DNA of 64,000 nt from Acanthamoeba castellanii str. Neff (Eukaryota > Discosea > Longamoebia > Acanthamoebidae), in NCBI RefSeq assembly GCF_000313135.1, contig NW_004457532.1:796539-860538 (forward strand). Reading direction: 5' to 3'. The position numbers and the translations under genes were made by a program. Every line of letters begins with the position of its first letter. Position 1 is the stretch's first letter. The notes beneath the pieces were generated by a model. It saw nothing but the letters and a program-made list of their open reading frames with translations, did not search any database and was not told where the DNA came from. Shown one piece after another: positions 42,091-51,858 of the stretch.

Positions 42091-43499
42091 ATGGAGTCAG
42101 TGGAAACGAGTGTGCTGAGCTTGGGCGCCAGAAGGAGGAAGACAAGAAGAATGAGGGGGAAGGAGGAGAGGGGCTCAAGGGGGTGGGCCTCTACAAGGCT
42201 GTGCGCGTGTTCAAGGAGCTTGACCAAATTGCCGAGGAGCAGCAGCACAAACTGGGCCTCGACCACCAGCACCACTTCGAAGACGACAACGCGATCCTTC
42301 TCCCGCTCGAGCAAGTGTGGACGCACGATCAGCTCCACTACGAGGGCACCCACGCCCTCGACCGCACCATCCACAAGGTCCTACACGTTCTTTCTTATTA
42401 TTATTCTGTCTTTGGCCGCTACGCGCTTCTTCTCGCTCACTTGCCACCCCCATGCGGCTGCTTCTATGTGTGGACCATGTAGGTTGGGCTCAAGCAAGGG
42501 CAGGAGGTACTGGACGTGGGGTCAGGGCTGGGCGGCCCGGCCCGCTATCTGGCGCACAAGGCTGGGGTGCGCGTCGTGGGAGGTACGACGGGAAGGCGCT
42601 GCTTGCTGGGCTCGGCTGAGGGCAAGCTGCTCACCTCACGACGGAGCAGTGGAGCTGCAGGAGGACATGTGCGCCGCCGCCTGCAAGATCACCTCGCTCA
42701 CCGAGCTGCGGAACAGCGACCACGTACGGTTTGTGCAGGGCGACTTCCTTCATGTACGTGTCACCCATGTCAACCGTGTGTGTGGGTGCTAACGCTGAAC
42801 AGAAAGAGACCATTCACATGCATGACCTTTACTATTGTGTCTGTACCGAACAGATGGGGGACGAAAGTCTGACGAAGTACACGACGCGGGGAGAGGGCTT
42901 CGATTGTGTGATGTCCATCCTCACGGTGTTGCACATCGAGGCCAAGGCCGACCTGTTCGCCCGCTGCTGCCGCCTGCTCAAACCGGGAGGCGCACTCTAC
43001 CTCGAAGACTACTATGAAGCAGGTAGAGCCGCTCGCAGCCAATGCCACCTCTATTGTTCTCACACACGATACAGGAGAAATGAATCAGCACACGAAGCAA
43101 GCGCTGGAGGAGCAGGTGGGGTGCGCGATGCCCATCCCCACGAAGGACCGGTACCTGGAGCTCCTAGGCCAAGCCGGTTTCGTCGACGTCGAGTTCGAGG
43201 ACGTGACCTCGAGCGTGCGTGCATCTCCCCCACACAACCCATGGCTGCTCTCCTCCTCTTGCTAACGTGTGCGGTGTCGCCGATGTGTGAAGTGGTGGGA
43301 GTTCGTGCGAGAGCGAGCGAACCAGTACCGCGCCAACCTCGATCGACACAAGCGGGTGCAGGGCGACCATGATCACGTGGAGAGCCTGGACGCGTTCTAC
43401 CAGACCGTGGCTCAGCTCTTCGATCCCTCGCGCCGTACCGGGCTGGGCGGCGTTGTAATCACTTGCCGGCGGCCCCTCCACCACGCCAGCTGCTCATGA
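42091..43499 (+). CDS. Class I SAM-dependent methyltransferase (ERG6/UbiE-like), N-terminus uncertain
   Basis: Exons give GLYKAVRVFKELDQIAEEQ, EQVWTHDQLHYEGTHALD, and motif I VGLKQGQEVLDVGSGLGGPA. RYLAHKAGVRVVG, VELQEDMCAAACKIT, DHVRFVQGDFLH, and FDCVMSILTVLHIEAKADL follow. Then come LLKPGGALYLEDYYE, PTKDRYLELLGQAGF, and WWEFVRERANQYRANLD. VLDVGSGxGG and LKPGG are standard for this fold. The overall layout resembles small-molecule methyltransferases (sterol, quinone or methylamine acceptors); the acceptor is unknown. No in-frame ATG begins the exon ahead of GLYKAV. An ATG at 42091 works only with a further short intron, and an ATG at 41928 is the alternative. Stop TGA is at 43497-43499. Confidence 0.78.
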
Positions 43500-43687
43500 G
43501 CCCTACCCTTATCAATTATTGCTTTTTTTTCACATCATCTACAACACCATCTTTATCATCATCATCTACGCCTGGGCGACTGGGCTAACAATTCAAATGG
43601 TGTGAATCTCCTTTTATGTACACACGCCACAACTGGCACCGGGGGGGACTAAACTCTTGAAGAGGGCGAAGGGGGGGGGGTTGGCTT

Positions 43688-44059
43688 TCAGGGTTCGGCT
43701 GCTTCCAGCTCGCGCTCTGCTTCTCCATCGTCGTCGATGTTCCTCTTTCGCTTGCGCAGGCCCTGGTCTGGGGTATTGCCGCAGCCAATAATAACGGCCT
43801 TGTCGGTACCTTCAACATCGTCGTCGCGGGCCGTGTTGGCGTGGCGGGTCTCTTCTAGCTTCTGCCCCTGGGCCGAGTGCTGGTGGTGGGGCGGCACCTC
43901 CTCGAGCCGAACGAAGCCGACGCAGAAGAGGAAGAACAGCGCGGCCCCGAAGAGCAGGCACGGGTCTGCGAAGAAGGTATCGGCTCGAGTCGCAACCGTG
44001 GCCAGCGGCATCATGATCGAGAGAGCCACCAGGAATGACTTGACGTGGTTCAACATCAT
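43688..44059 (-). CDS. Small membrane protein, possible third member of the two-helix family
   Basis: Intron-free frame of 123 residues. It opens MMLNHVKSFLVALSIMMPLA, a hydrophobic start, then TVATRADTFFADP, a second hydrophobic stretch CLLFGAALFFLFCVGFV, and RLEE. A hydrophilic tail rich in acidic and basic residues (RKRKRNIDDDGE) ends with a stop at 43688. Two hydrophobic stretches near the N-terminus, FLVALS and FCVGFV recall the proteins at 6289-6843 and 9990-10211, but the match is weak. It could be a secreted or single-span protein with a cytosolic tail. No function recognised. Confidence 0.5.
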   Translation of the reverse strand: MMLNHVKSFLVALSIMMPLATVATRADTFFADPCLLFGAALFFLFCVGFVRLEEVPPHHQHSAQGQKLEETRHANTARDDDVEGTDKAVIIGCGNTPDQGLRKRKRNIDDDGEAERELEAAEP

Positions 44060-44948
44060 GGTTGAAGCAGGAGCTGGAGGAGTGTGGTGATGTGGCGGTG
44101 TTGCAGTTTAGCTGGTCTGGCTGCGAAAGAAGAAGTACAAACGAACTAACGGCCTCCCGGTCGTCCCGCCCGGGCGTGGGGATCCCCTGCCCAAATCCCA
44201 ACCCTGAGTTGCCATTGGTCAGGTGTGTTGTTCCCTATTGCGTTTCCTGGTCTCGTTGCGGTACGGTGGAACGCCCAAAATGGGACAAATTCCAATCAGG
44301 CCAGAGGTTTGAGTCAAAGCCGCTGCAGCACGACTGGGCCAACCAACTTGGACGTGGTGCAAGTGGTAGTTTAAACGTCGTCCAAGCCAACCATCTTTTT
44401 ATGGATCGCTTCACTTTGGCGGAACACCACTGTTCCTGTTTACTCCCCCACACACAACGGGAGCTGGTACCAGAGGCTCTGGTTCGCCCTGGCCAGGTAT
44501 TCTGGCAGGCCTGGAGTCGGCAGCCTGAATCAAGGGCGGGTCAAGCAGCAGGCCCATCACCGGCAAGCTGGTTCATTCCACTCGCTCGTTCCTTTGACAG
44601 GGCTTCAGGCGTGAGACCGTTCAAGCTGAACCACACGACACGAGCGGGAAGACTCGCGGTCGACGTCAATCCCCAGCGTGCAGCGCCGCTCCTTGAGTCT
44701 GCATACACGCTGGTGGCCGTAACACCTGCTGCTTGCCGCCGGTGTCATTGATATCGGATGCAGTCGTTCGAGGCTGTACGACGGTCGACACCGTGGTGCG
44801 GCTGGTTTGAACAGAGAAGTGAGAGTTGCAAGTTCTTGGTCGTGGTTGTTCGCGTGAGGGGAGGAAAAAGAAAGGCGGGGGCGACGGTGTTTGTTTTGGT
44901 GTGAAGAAGTTTAGTTGCCCCTCTGATTCATACAGGTTAGGAGGCAGC
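44060..44948. other. Largest gap in the window (about 890 bp), no supported gene
   Basis: Lies upstream of the small membrane protein and downstream of eL14, both minus strand. A 229-codon plus-strand frame at 44062-44751 has no hydrophobic pattern, motif or known domain and is probably chance. No simple repeat, tRNA-like cloverleaf or intron-like repeat is visible. An unrecognised non-coding RNA or fast-evolving gene is not excluded. Confidence 0.4.
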
Positions 44949-45595
44949 TTACTGCTTCTTGGCGGCCACCCTGGCGTCGTTCTCCTTCTTGTGGAACTCC
45001 TTGGTGAGCTTCCTGAGCTCCTGACGGACCACGCGGGACTTCTCCTTCTTGGCGAGCATGATCTTGAAGCGGTCGAAATCGTTGAGGGCAGCCCTCTTCT
45101 TGCGGAGGGCGATCTTCTTAGCCCACGAGGTGGCCTCCCACTTCTCCTGGATGCCGGCCTCAGTGTAAGCCTTGACGAGGGACTTCAGGCGGGGCGACTT
45201 CTGGATCTTGATCTTGAGGTCGGTCAGGGCGAGCCTCTTGAAGGGAATAGCCTGCCTCTGGACACCAGTGATGCTGGAAGGACCATCGATGAAGGCCTAA
45301 ATTGATAGCAATTCGTCAGCGATTATGGTCCCGGCCGAGCAAATGGGCAAGATGATGGCGTACTCTGTTCTGGTCAAGAACGTCAATGATGACGCAGAGC
45401 TTACCGGCGTCGGGGCCGTAGTTGATGACGGCAACGCGGCCGATCTCGACGAAACGCTTGAACACCTATAAGGTACAAATGAATGCAAAGAAAAGATCAG
45501 AACCAGTCCTTGGGTTATACAACTCCTTCCCATTCAAGCCTATCGATTCAATCGATCAAGCCCGCCCCACATTGAGAACCACGAGCCCGTACCAT
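44949..45595 (-). CDS. RPL14: Large ribosomal subunit protein eL14
   Basis: Component of the cytosolic 60S subunit. The start codon ATG at 45593-45595 stands alone in its exon, followed immediately by GTACGG. The next exon reads [20 protein letters not shown] and [14 protein letters not shown]. The last reads [51 protein letters not shown], and [12 protein letters not shown]. It ends [15 protein letters not shown]. Order matches animal RPL14, including the WAxxxWAKKI and DFDRFKxMxAKK stretches; the long animal Ala/Lys tail is missing. Divergent from gamma-COP across about 330 bp. Confidence 0.95.
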
Positions 45596-45926
45596 TGTGA
45601 CAGGGAGGGATGGCCGATACGACTTGCGGCGAGGGGAGAGAAAGGAGAAAGGGAGAAAAGAAAAAATGAGCGCAATGGGATTTATCCAGCCTCCAGAGTT
45701 TTTGCTGACGTCGACATGACGTGGCAACCTCGGGCGGGGGGGTGACGACGTGGAGTGGCGCTAGCCTTGCAGAGACACACAAGCGTACATCATCGCATTT
45801 TCTGGAAGTAGGCGAGTTGAGCCCACTCGATTTCTCGCATCACTCTCCTCGCCATCACGTAAGGGGGCATTCCACGCTTCTTGAATTGCGCAAACGATCT
45901 CTGGAGGGCGTGAGGGTAAACCGACG
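45596..45926. promoter_or_regulatory. Bidirectional promoter between eL14 and gamma-COP
   Basis: 331 bp between opposed start codons; both are expected to be strongly expressed. It has a short purine-rich run (GAGAGAAAGGAGAAAGGGAGAAAAG, read here only as GA-rich) near 45635-45665 but no clear TATA box. Confidence 0.45.
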
Positions 45927-48900
45927 ATGAATCCCGAAAAGAAGAATGATGATGAAGGTTTGCCCTCCCCCTCTTCTTAGTGGAATCGCGTGTTGTCATG
46001 CGGCAAGTGGAGAGGAAGAAGACATTGAGGCTCATTTCGAGTCAGGCCATGTGAGTCTTTCAGTGCCTAATTGTCGCTCCTTTTGTGGCGCCACCAGCCT
46101 ACGATCCCTTCATGGGAGTGGACAAAGGTTCGGTGCTCCAGGAAAAGAGGATCTTCAACGAGAGCCCGATCAATCCGCGCAAATGCTGCCACCTCATTAC
46201 CAAGATCCTCTACCTTCTCGGTCAGGGCCAGACTTTCACCAAAACAGAGGCCACCGACCTCTTCTTCGCCACTACCATGCTTTTCCAATCTACTGATGTA
46301 CATCCCTCCCAATCCGCCTCTACTTCTTGGAGGTCGACGCCGTCATCTCATGATTGTTCTTTGCTTCTTTGCTCCCGGTCGACCGCAGGTGAACTTGCGT
46401 CGCATGGTCTATCTCGTGCTCAAGGAGCTCCTGCCGTTGGCCGAAGACGTCATCATCGTCATCAGCTGCCTCACTAAGGACATGAACAGCAAGACCGACC
46501 TCTACAGGTGCGTAGCCGCCTCCTTCTTCCTCTACGCGACCTCCTTCCGCGCCTTGGGCTCAACGCCGCCCGGTTCTTCTGGTTGTTCTCTTCCTTTCTC
46601 CTCTTCTCTACTCCTCTTCTCTTCTCAGGGCCAACGCCATCCGCGTGCTCTGCAAGATCAACGACGTCGCCATGCTGGGCCAGGCCGAGCGCTACCTGAA
46701 GCAGGCCATCGTCGATCGCGAGGCCTACGTGGCCAGCGCCGCTCTCGTCTCGGGCATGCACCTCATGAAGGGCTCTCCCGCTGGCGTTGACATCGTACGC
46801 GTTCTTCTTTTCTTCTGCTTCTTCTTGTCACCTCCTGCTTCTTCATTCATCTCAATGGCGAGCTCACCACACGAGGCGTGCAGGTGAAGCGGTGGTTCAG
46901 TGAAGTGCAGAGCGCGGTGAAGAGCAAGTCGACCATGGTGCAGTACCACGCGCTGGGCCTGCTCCACCAGATCAAGCGCAACGACCGCCTGGCCGTCTCC
47001 AAGCTGGTGTCGGAGATGACCCGCAGCCCTGTGCGCTCGCACTACGCGCACTGCCTCCTCATCCGATACACATGCCAGGTGCTCGAAGACGAGTCCGACG
47101 ACACGTACAGCCTCCTCCCCCCCAACCGCCCTCTTAAGTAAGCCATCATCAGAAGGCTCACACCATCGTCGCCCCGTCTTCTTAACATTCAGGGAGCGCG
47201 GTCGTCTGTACGACTACCTGGAGAGCTGCCTGCGACACAAGAGCGAAGTGGTGATCTACGAGGCGGCGCGGGGCATCTGCGGCCTGCGTACGGTGTCCTC
47301 GAAGGAGCTGACGCCGGCGGTGGCGGTGCTGCAGATGTTCCTGAGCTCGCCCAAGGCCAGCCTCAGGTTCGCGGCCGTGCGCACCCTCAACAAGGTGGCC
47401 TCGACCCACCCGCTCTCGGTCACGGTGTGCAACCCGGACATGGAGAACCTGATCGGCGACGTGAACCGCTCCATCGCCACGCTGGCCATCACCGCCCTGC
47501 TCAAGACGGGCGCTGAGACCACGGTCGACCGCCTGATGAAGCAGATCACCAACTTCATCAACGACATCTCCGATGAGTTCAAGATCGTCGTTGTGGACGC
47601 CATCAAGACCCTGTGCCTCAAGTACAAGCAGAAGCACCGCACCCTCATGACCTCTCTCGCCAACATGCTCCGCGACGAGGGCGGCTACCAGTACAAGAAG
47701 GCCATCGTCGACGCCATGCTCACCATCATCGCCGCCCTTCCCGAGGCCAAGGAGCCCGGCCTCGCCCACCTCTGCGAGTTCATCGAGGTACTGTTGCCCG
47801 CCCCACCACACCCACACCACACTCTCGCCCTCGGTCGTCAACTGATGATGATGATGGTGACGTGGCAACAACACCAACAGGACTGCGAGTTCACGCAGCT
47901 GTCGACGCGGGTGCTGAACCTGCTCGGACGGGAGGGACCGACGACGTCGTCGCCCTCCAAGTACATCCGATACATCTACAACCGCCTCACACTCGAGAGC
48001 GCCAACGTGCGCGCCGCGGCCCTCTCGGCGCTGGCCAAGTTTGCGCTGGGCCTGCCCGCCCTGCGTCCGTCGATCTCGATCCTCCTCTCGCGCTGCCTGC
48101 ACGACAGCGACGACGAGGTGCGCGACCGGGCCACCCTCTACCTGCGCCTCCTGCAGCAGGACCAGGACCTCGCCCAGACGCTCATCCTCGACTCGCTGCC
48201 GGTGCCGCTCGACAACCTCGAGCGGTGCCTCAAGGAGTACGCCGCCAACCCGTCGGCGCAGCCGTTCGACATCGCCGTCGTGCCGGTCACGCCCATCGCG
48301 CCCGAGCCGTCCGAGCTGCTGCGAAGCAAGTACGGGTCGTCGCAGGGCTTCAGCCCCGTGTTCAAGCCCGACGCCGACAGGCCGGCCGCCGCGCAGCTGC
48401 CCGCCATTCCGGAGCTGGCGGCGCTCGGGCCGGTGTTCAAGTCGTCGGCGCCGCAGCAGCTGACCGAGTCGGAGACCGAGTATGTGGTCAACTGCGTGAA
48501 GCACATCTTTGCCGAGCACGTCGTGTTCCAGTTCAACTGCACCAACACGCTCGACGCCCAGGTGCTGGAGAACGTCGTCGTCAAGATGGACGCCTCGAGC
48601 GCGCCCGGCTTCAGGGTCGAGTGGGAGCTCGAGGCCAGCAGCCTCGTCTACGGCGTGCCCGGCGCCGCCTACGTGTGCGCCAGCCACGACCCCGAGGCCT
48701 ACCCGACGGGCTCCTTTGGCAACGTGCTCAAGTTCCAGGTCAAGGACGTCGACCCGGCCACGGGCGAGGCCGACGAGACCGGCTACGAGGACCAGTACCC
48801 GCTCGACAACCTCGACGTCACCGTCGCCGACTACATGAAGAAGACCTACTGCACCTCGTTCAAGGACGAGTGGGCCGCGCTGGGCGAGGACAACGAGCTC

Positions 48901-49179
48901 GTCGAGATCTTTGCCCTCTCCACCATGAAGTCACTCAAGGACGCCGTCAACGAGATCATCGACTTCCTCGGCATGCAGGCCTGCGACAAGACCGAGGTCG
49001 TCCCGCCCAAGCGCACCAAGCACATCCTCCTCCTCAGCGGCTCCTTCGTCGACGGCAACGCGCCCGCCCTCGTCCGCATCCGCATGAAGATGGACGACTC
49101 GGCCCCCGGCGTCTCCATGGAGCTCACCGTCCGCTCCACCAGCCCGCTCGCCTCCCGCCTCCTCTCCTCCGCCTTCTAA
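45927..49179 (+). CDS. COPG: Coatomer subunit gamma (gamma-COP)
   Basis: Adaptor-like subunit of the COPI coat, used in Golgi-to-ER and intra-Golgi traffic. The first exon [10 protein letters not shown] splices into [40 protein letters not shown], and [15 protein letters not shown]-repeat exons follow: [55 protein letters not shown], and [39 protein letters not shown] and a Pro/Ala hinge come next. The appendage carries [40 protein letters not shown], and [19 protein letters not shown]. It ends in [20 protein letters not shown]. Most of the C-terminal two-thirds is one exon. Length (over 850 residues) is typical. Confidence 0.97.
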
Positions 49180-49403
49180 ACATGTTCCTCCTCCTTCTCT
49201 TCTTTCTCTTCTTGTTCTCACCGCCCCTTTCCTCTTTGCTTCACCTGTCCATTGCTGCTTCCTAGCACCCAACCACAACAACAAACAAGGCCTGCTTGAA
49301 GAAGAACGAGAAATGGCGCGAGAATCGGACAGGGAAAATATAGTTTCTTTTAAAAAGAAAAGAAAAAGGCAAACGAGGAGGGCCACGAAGAGGAGTGAGC
49401 GAG

Positions 49404-51708
49404 ATGGCGATGGAGGGTTCACGGCGGCTGAAGGAGGCTCTGTTCGGGCGAGCACCAGGGTCTACGACGATAGCTACTTCCGCAGTGGATGGTACAAGTG
49501 GGATCACATCGTCTTCTACTTCTTCTGTAAAGCCCTCGATCTCGCTGGCGCGGGGGGCGCGGGTGCGGTACGGCTGCGGGGGCTGTGGGGCGTGGAGCGG
49601 GCTGGCGGGGGCCACCACCACCGGTGGTGGGGCTGCGGGGGTCTCCGACGAGGGGGCGGGCTACTGGTGCGGCGACTGCGGGGCCGTGCGCTGCGGTGCG
49701 CGCTGCGTGACGGCCGAGGTCGAGGCCCAGTACTGCGGGCAGTGCCTCGACAACGTCACTTCCTACGACGCCGCCCTCTTCCGCCATCGCTGCAAGAAGT
49801 GCTTCCGCTGCCCGGCCTGCCTCGCCCCGCTCTCCTTCGCCCAGCAGCTCGCCCGCGTAGCGGACCAGCCCACCACCACCGCCTCTGCCGCTACGCCGAC
49901 CACGGGCGCTACCGCCCCACAGAGGGTGGTCTACCTCCACTGCTCCTTCTGTCGTTGGAACTCGCTCGCCCTGCCCTCGCCCCTCCACGCCGATTCCCCC
50001 ACTGCCCTCGTCAGTACGACCCTCCCTCTCTTTATATTCTATTTTTCTTTTATTTATTTCTTTTATTTATTTCTTTTGTTTATTATTTGTTGTCTGGCGT
50101 AGTGCTTGCTATTTTATTTTTATTATTAAAAAACTGGCGCTGACGTGTCGTGTAGCGTCGTTCATCAAGCGCGAGCGAGGGGACGAGAGCCAGAAGCGCG
50201 TGGCGGAGCAAGTAGAGGCCTTCCACCGCGAACACAGGGAGGCGCGCCTACGTGCCCGTGCCTCCAAACGCTCCACCCACCACCTCCACCACCAGCCCGC
50301 GCCCCCACCCCCCTCCTTTGTACGTTTCTCTCTCTCCCAGCTACTACCCCCCGTGTAGCGCCCAGGGGCTCACATTGCAGCGTTCGTTTCGGGGGTCCAG
50401 GAGGGCGGACAGAAGGCGCCGCTGGGGCCGATCACCGTCGAGCAGGTCGAGCAGGCGCGCCTGGCCCAGGACGCCAAGCTCTCGCTGGCCGCCGTGAAGC
50501 GGGAGTCTCCCCTCCAACTCGCTCCCGACGACACCCTCCCCTCCTATCCCCTCCAAGTCTCCCAGAGTACGTGCAACACACATACCGCACACACGCACAC
50601 ACGCACGCACGCCCGTTTCTATATGTCGAGCTCTCTTACAGTGTGCGTGTGCGTGTCAGCGGCCACGCTGGACCAGCGATTGCTCGATCCCAACCCGGAC
50701 TGTCGGCTCGTTTCGGAGCTGTCGGCGCAGCGGTGGCTGCTGGGCACGCGCGTCTCCAAGCGGTGTCGACCCTGCGGAAAGCTCCTCATCAAGCCCGACC
50801 TCATCGGCGCCAAGACCGACTTCAAGCGGCAGCACGCCGCCCTCTTCTACCTCCCGCTCATCTCCCTCGGTTCGTAGTCGTCTTCTCCCCCCCCCCCACA
50901 AACAGCTTCTTGGTCGCCCCGGCTCATCATTTCAATCGGCTTCTTCGCTTTCGCTTTCGTCGTCTTCGTTCTTTGTTCAGAGGAGGTACTGCAGGACGAG
51001 GCCTCCGGTTGGTGGGCGTTCCGGGTGGTGTTGGCCAACCCGCCGCAGCGTTCCTCCCACCTACCACTCATCATCACCGCCTCCGTGGTACACTCATCAT
51101 CATCATCATCTTCATCTTCTTCATCTTCATCTTGGGCGTAGCGATTAGCCTCTGACGCGCTGTTTACAGGAGGGCGCCGGTGAGGTGCAGCCCGCACAAC
51201 CCGTGGAGACGTTCCTGGGCGTCGCCGACGAGTACGACAAGGTGCCCTTCGCTCTCGTTGATCGCCAGCGGCCTTTGATGTCTTTTGGTTGCTTGGGCGG
51301 CTCCTGATGTCGTCCCGTTTGTTGTTGTCGTTGTTGTGTGTCGTGTGTGTGTGTAGTTTTGGGAGACGGACGTGTACGGTGAGCTGTCCGAGCGAGACCG
51401 AAAGCAGAACGAGGGCGTCGTGCTGCACCGCCACCTCAACAAGCTCGCCCTCCGATACCGCGTCGGCCCGCTCGCCTCCTCTCACGTCAAGGTAACCTAC
51501 ACGCCCCCGCTCCCGATCATGTTGCTGACCATCATCGTCATCCCCCACCACCATGACCACGCCGATATAGCTCCAATTCAAGATCACGATGGGCCGCACG
51601 CCAGCCACCAGCGAGGAGGCCACCATCGCCGCCCTGATCGAGCTCGAGCTGCCCCACGACCAACCTTCGCCGCCATCATCATCGTCGCCTTCCGCTTCAT
51701 CGCAGTAG
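49404..51708 (+). CDS. DCTN4: Dynactin subunit 4 (p62)
   Basis: Pointed-end component of dynactin, the dynein adaptor. The ATG at 49404 gives MAMEGSRRLKEALFGRAPG and a Ser/Thr-rich stretch. A Cys-rich zinc region follows: VRYGCGGCGAW, YWCGDCGAVRCGARCVTAEV, EAQYCGQCLDNVTSYDA, and RHRCKKCFRCPACLAPLS, then YLHCSFCRWNS. The dynactin-p62 middle (AEQVEAFHREHREARLRARA) and AATLDQRLLDPNPDCRLVSE with LGTRVSKRCRPCGKLLIKPD come next. FKRQHAALFYLPLISL, GWWAFRVVLANPPQ, VVLHRHLNKLALRYRVGPL and LQFKITMG close the protein. It ends ASSQ-TAG. The C-x2-C pairs and FCRW match p62. The start region is poorly conserved, so an upstream exon is possible. Confidence 0.9.
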
Positions 51709-51858
51709 CAGCCCCCCCCCCGTCATGAACCCTACCCCCCTAAAGCCAAGATCAAGCAGCCAAGATGGTGTTTCCGTTGACCACATCATACATACGGCTG
51801 TCGGTCTTTGCCAAAAGACGCGGTGGGTTGAAGGAGACGATGGTGAGGAGGAGAAGGA

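Noticed and set aside
44062..44751. 229-codon plus-strand open frame
   Set aside because: No motif, hydrophobic pattern or homologue recognised, and the residue mix is that of random GC-rich DNA; kept only as an unexplained spacer.
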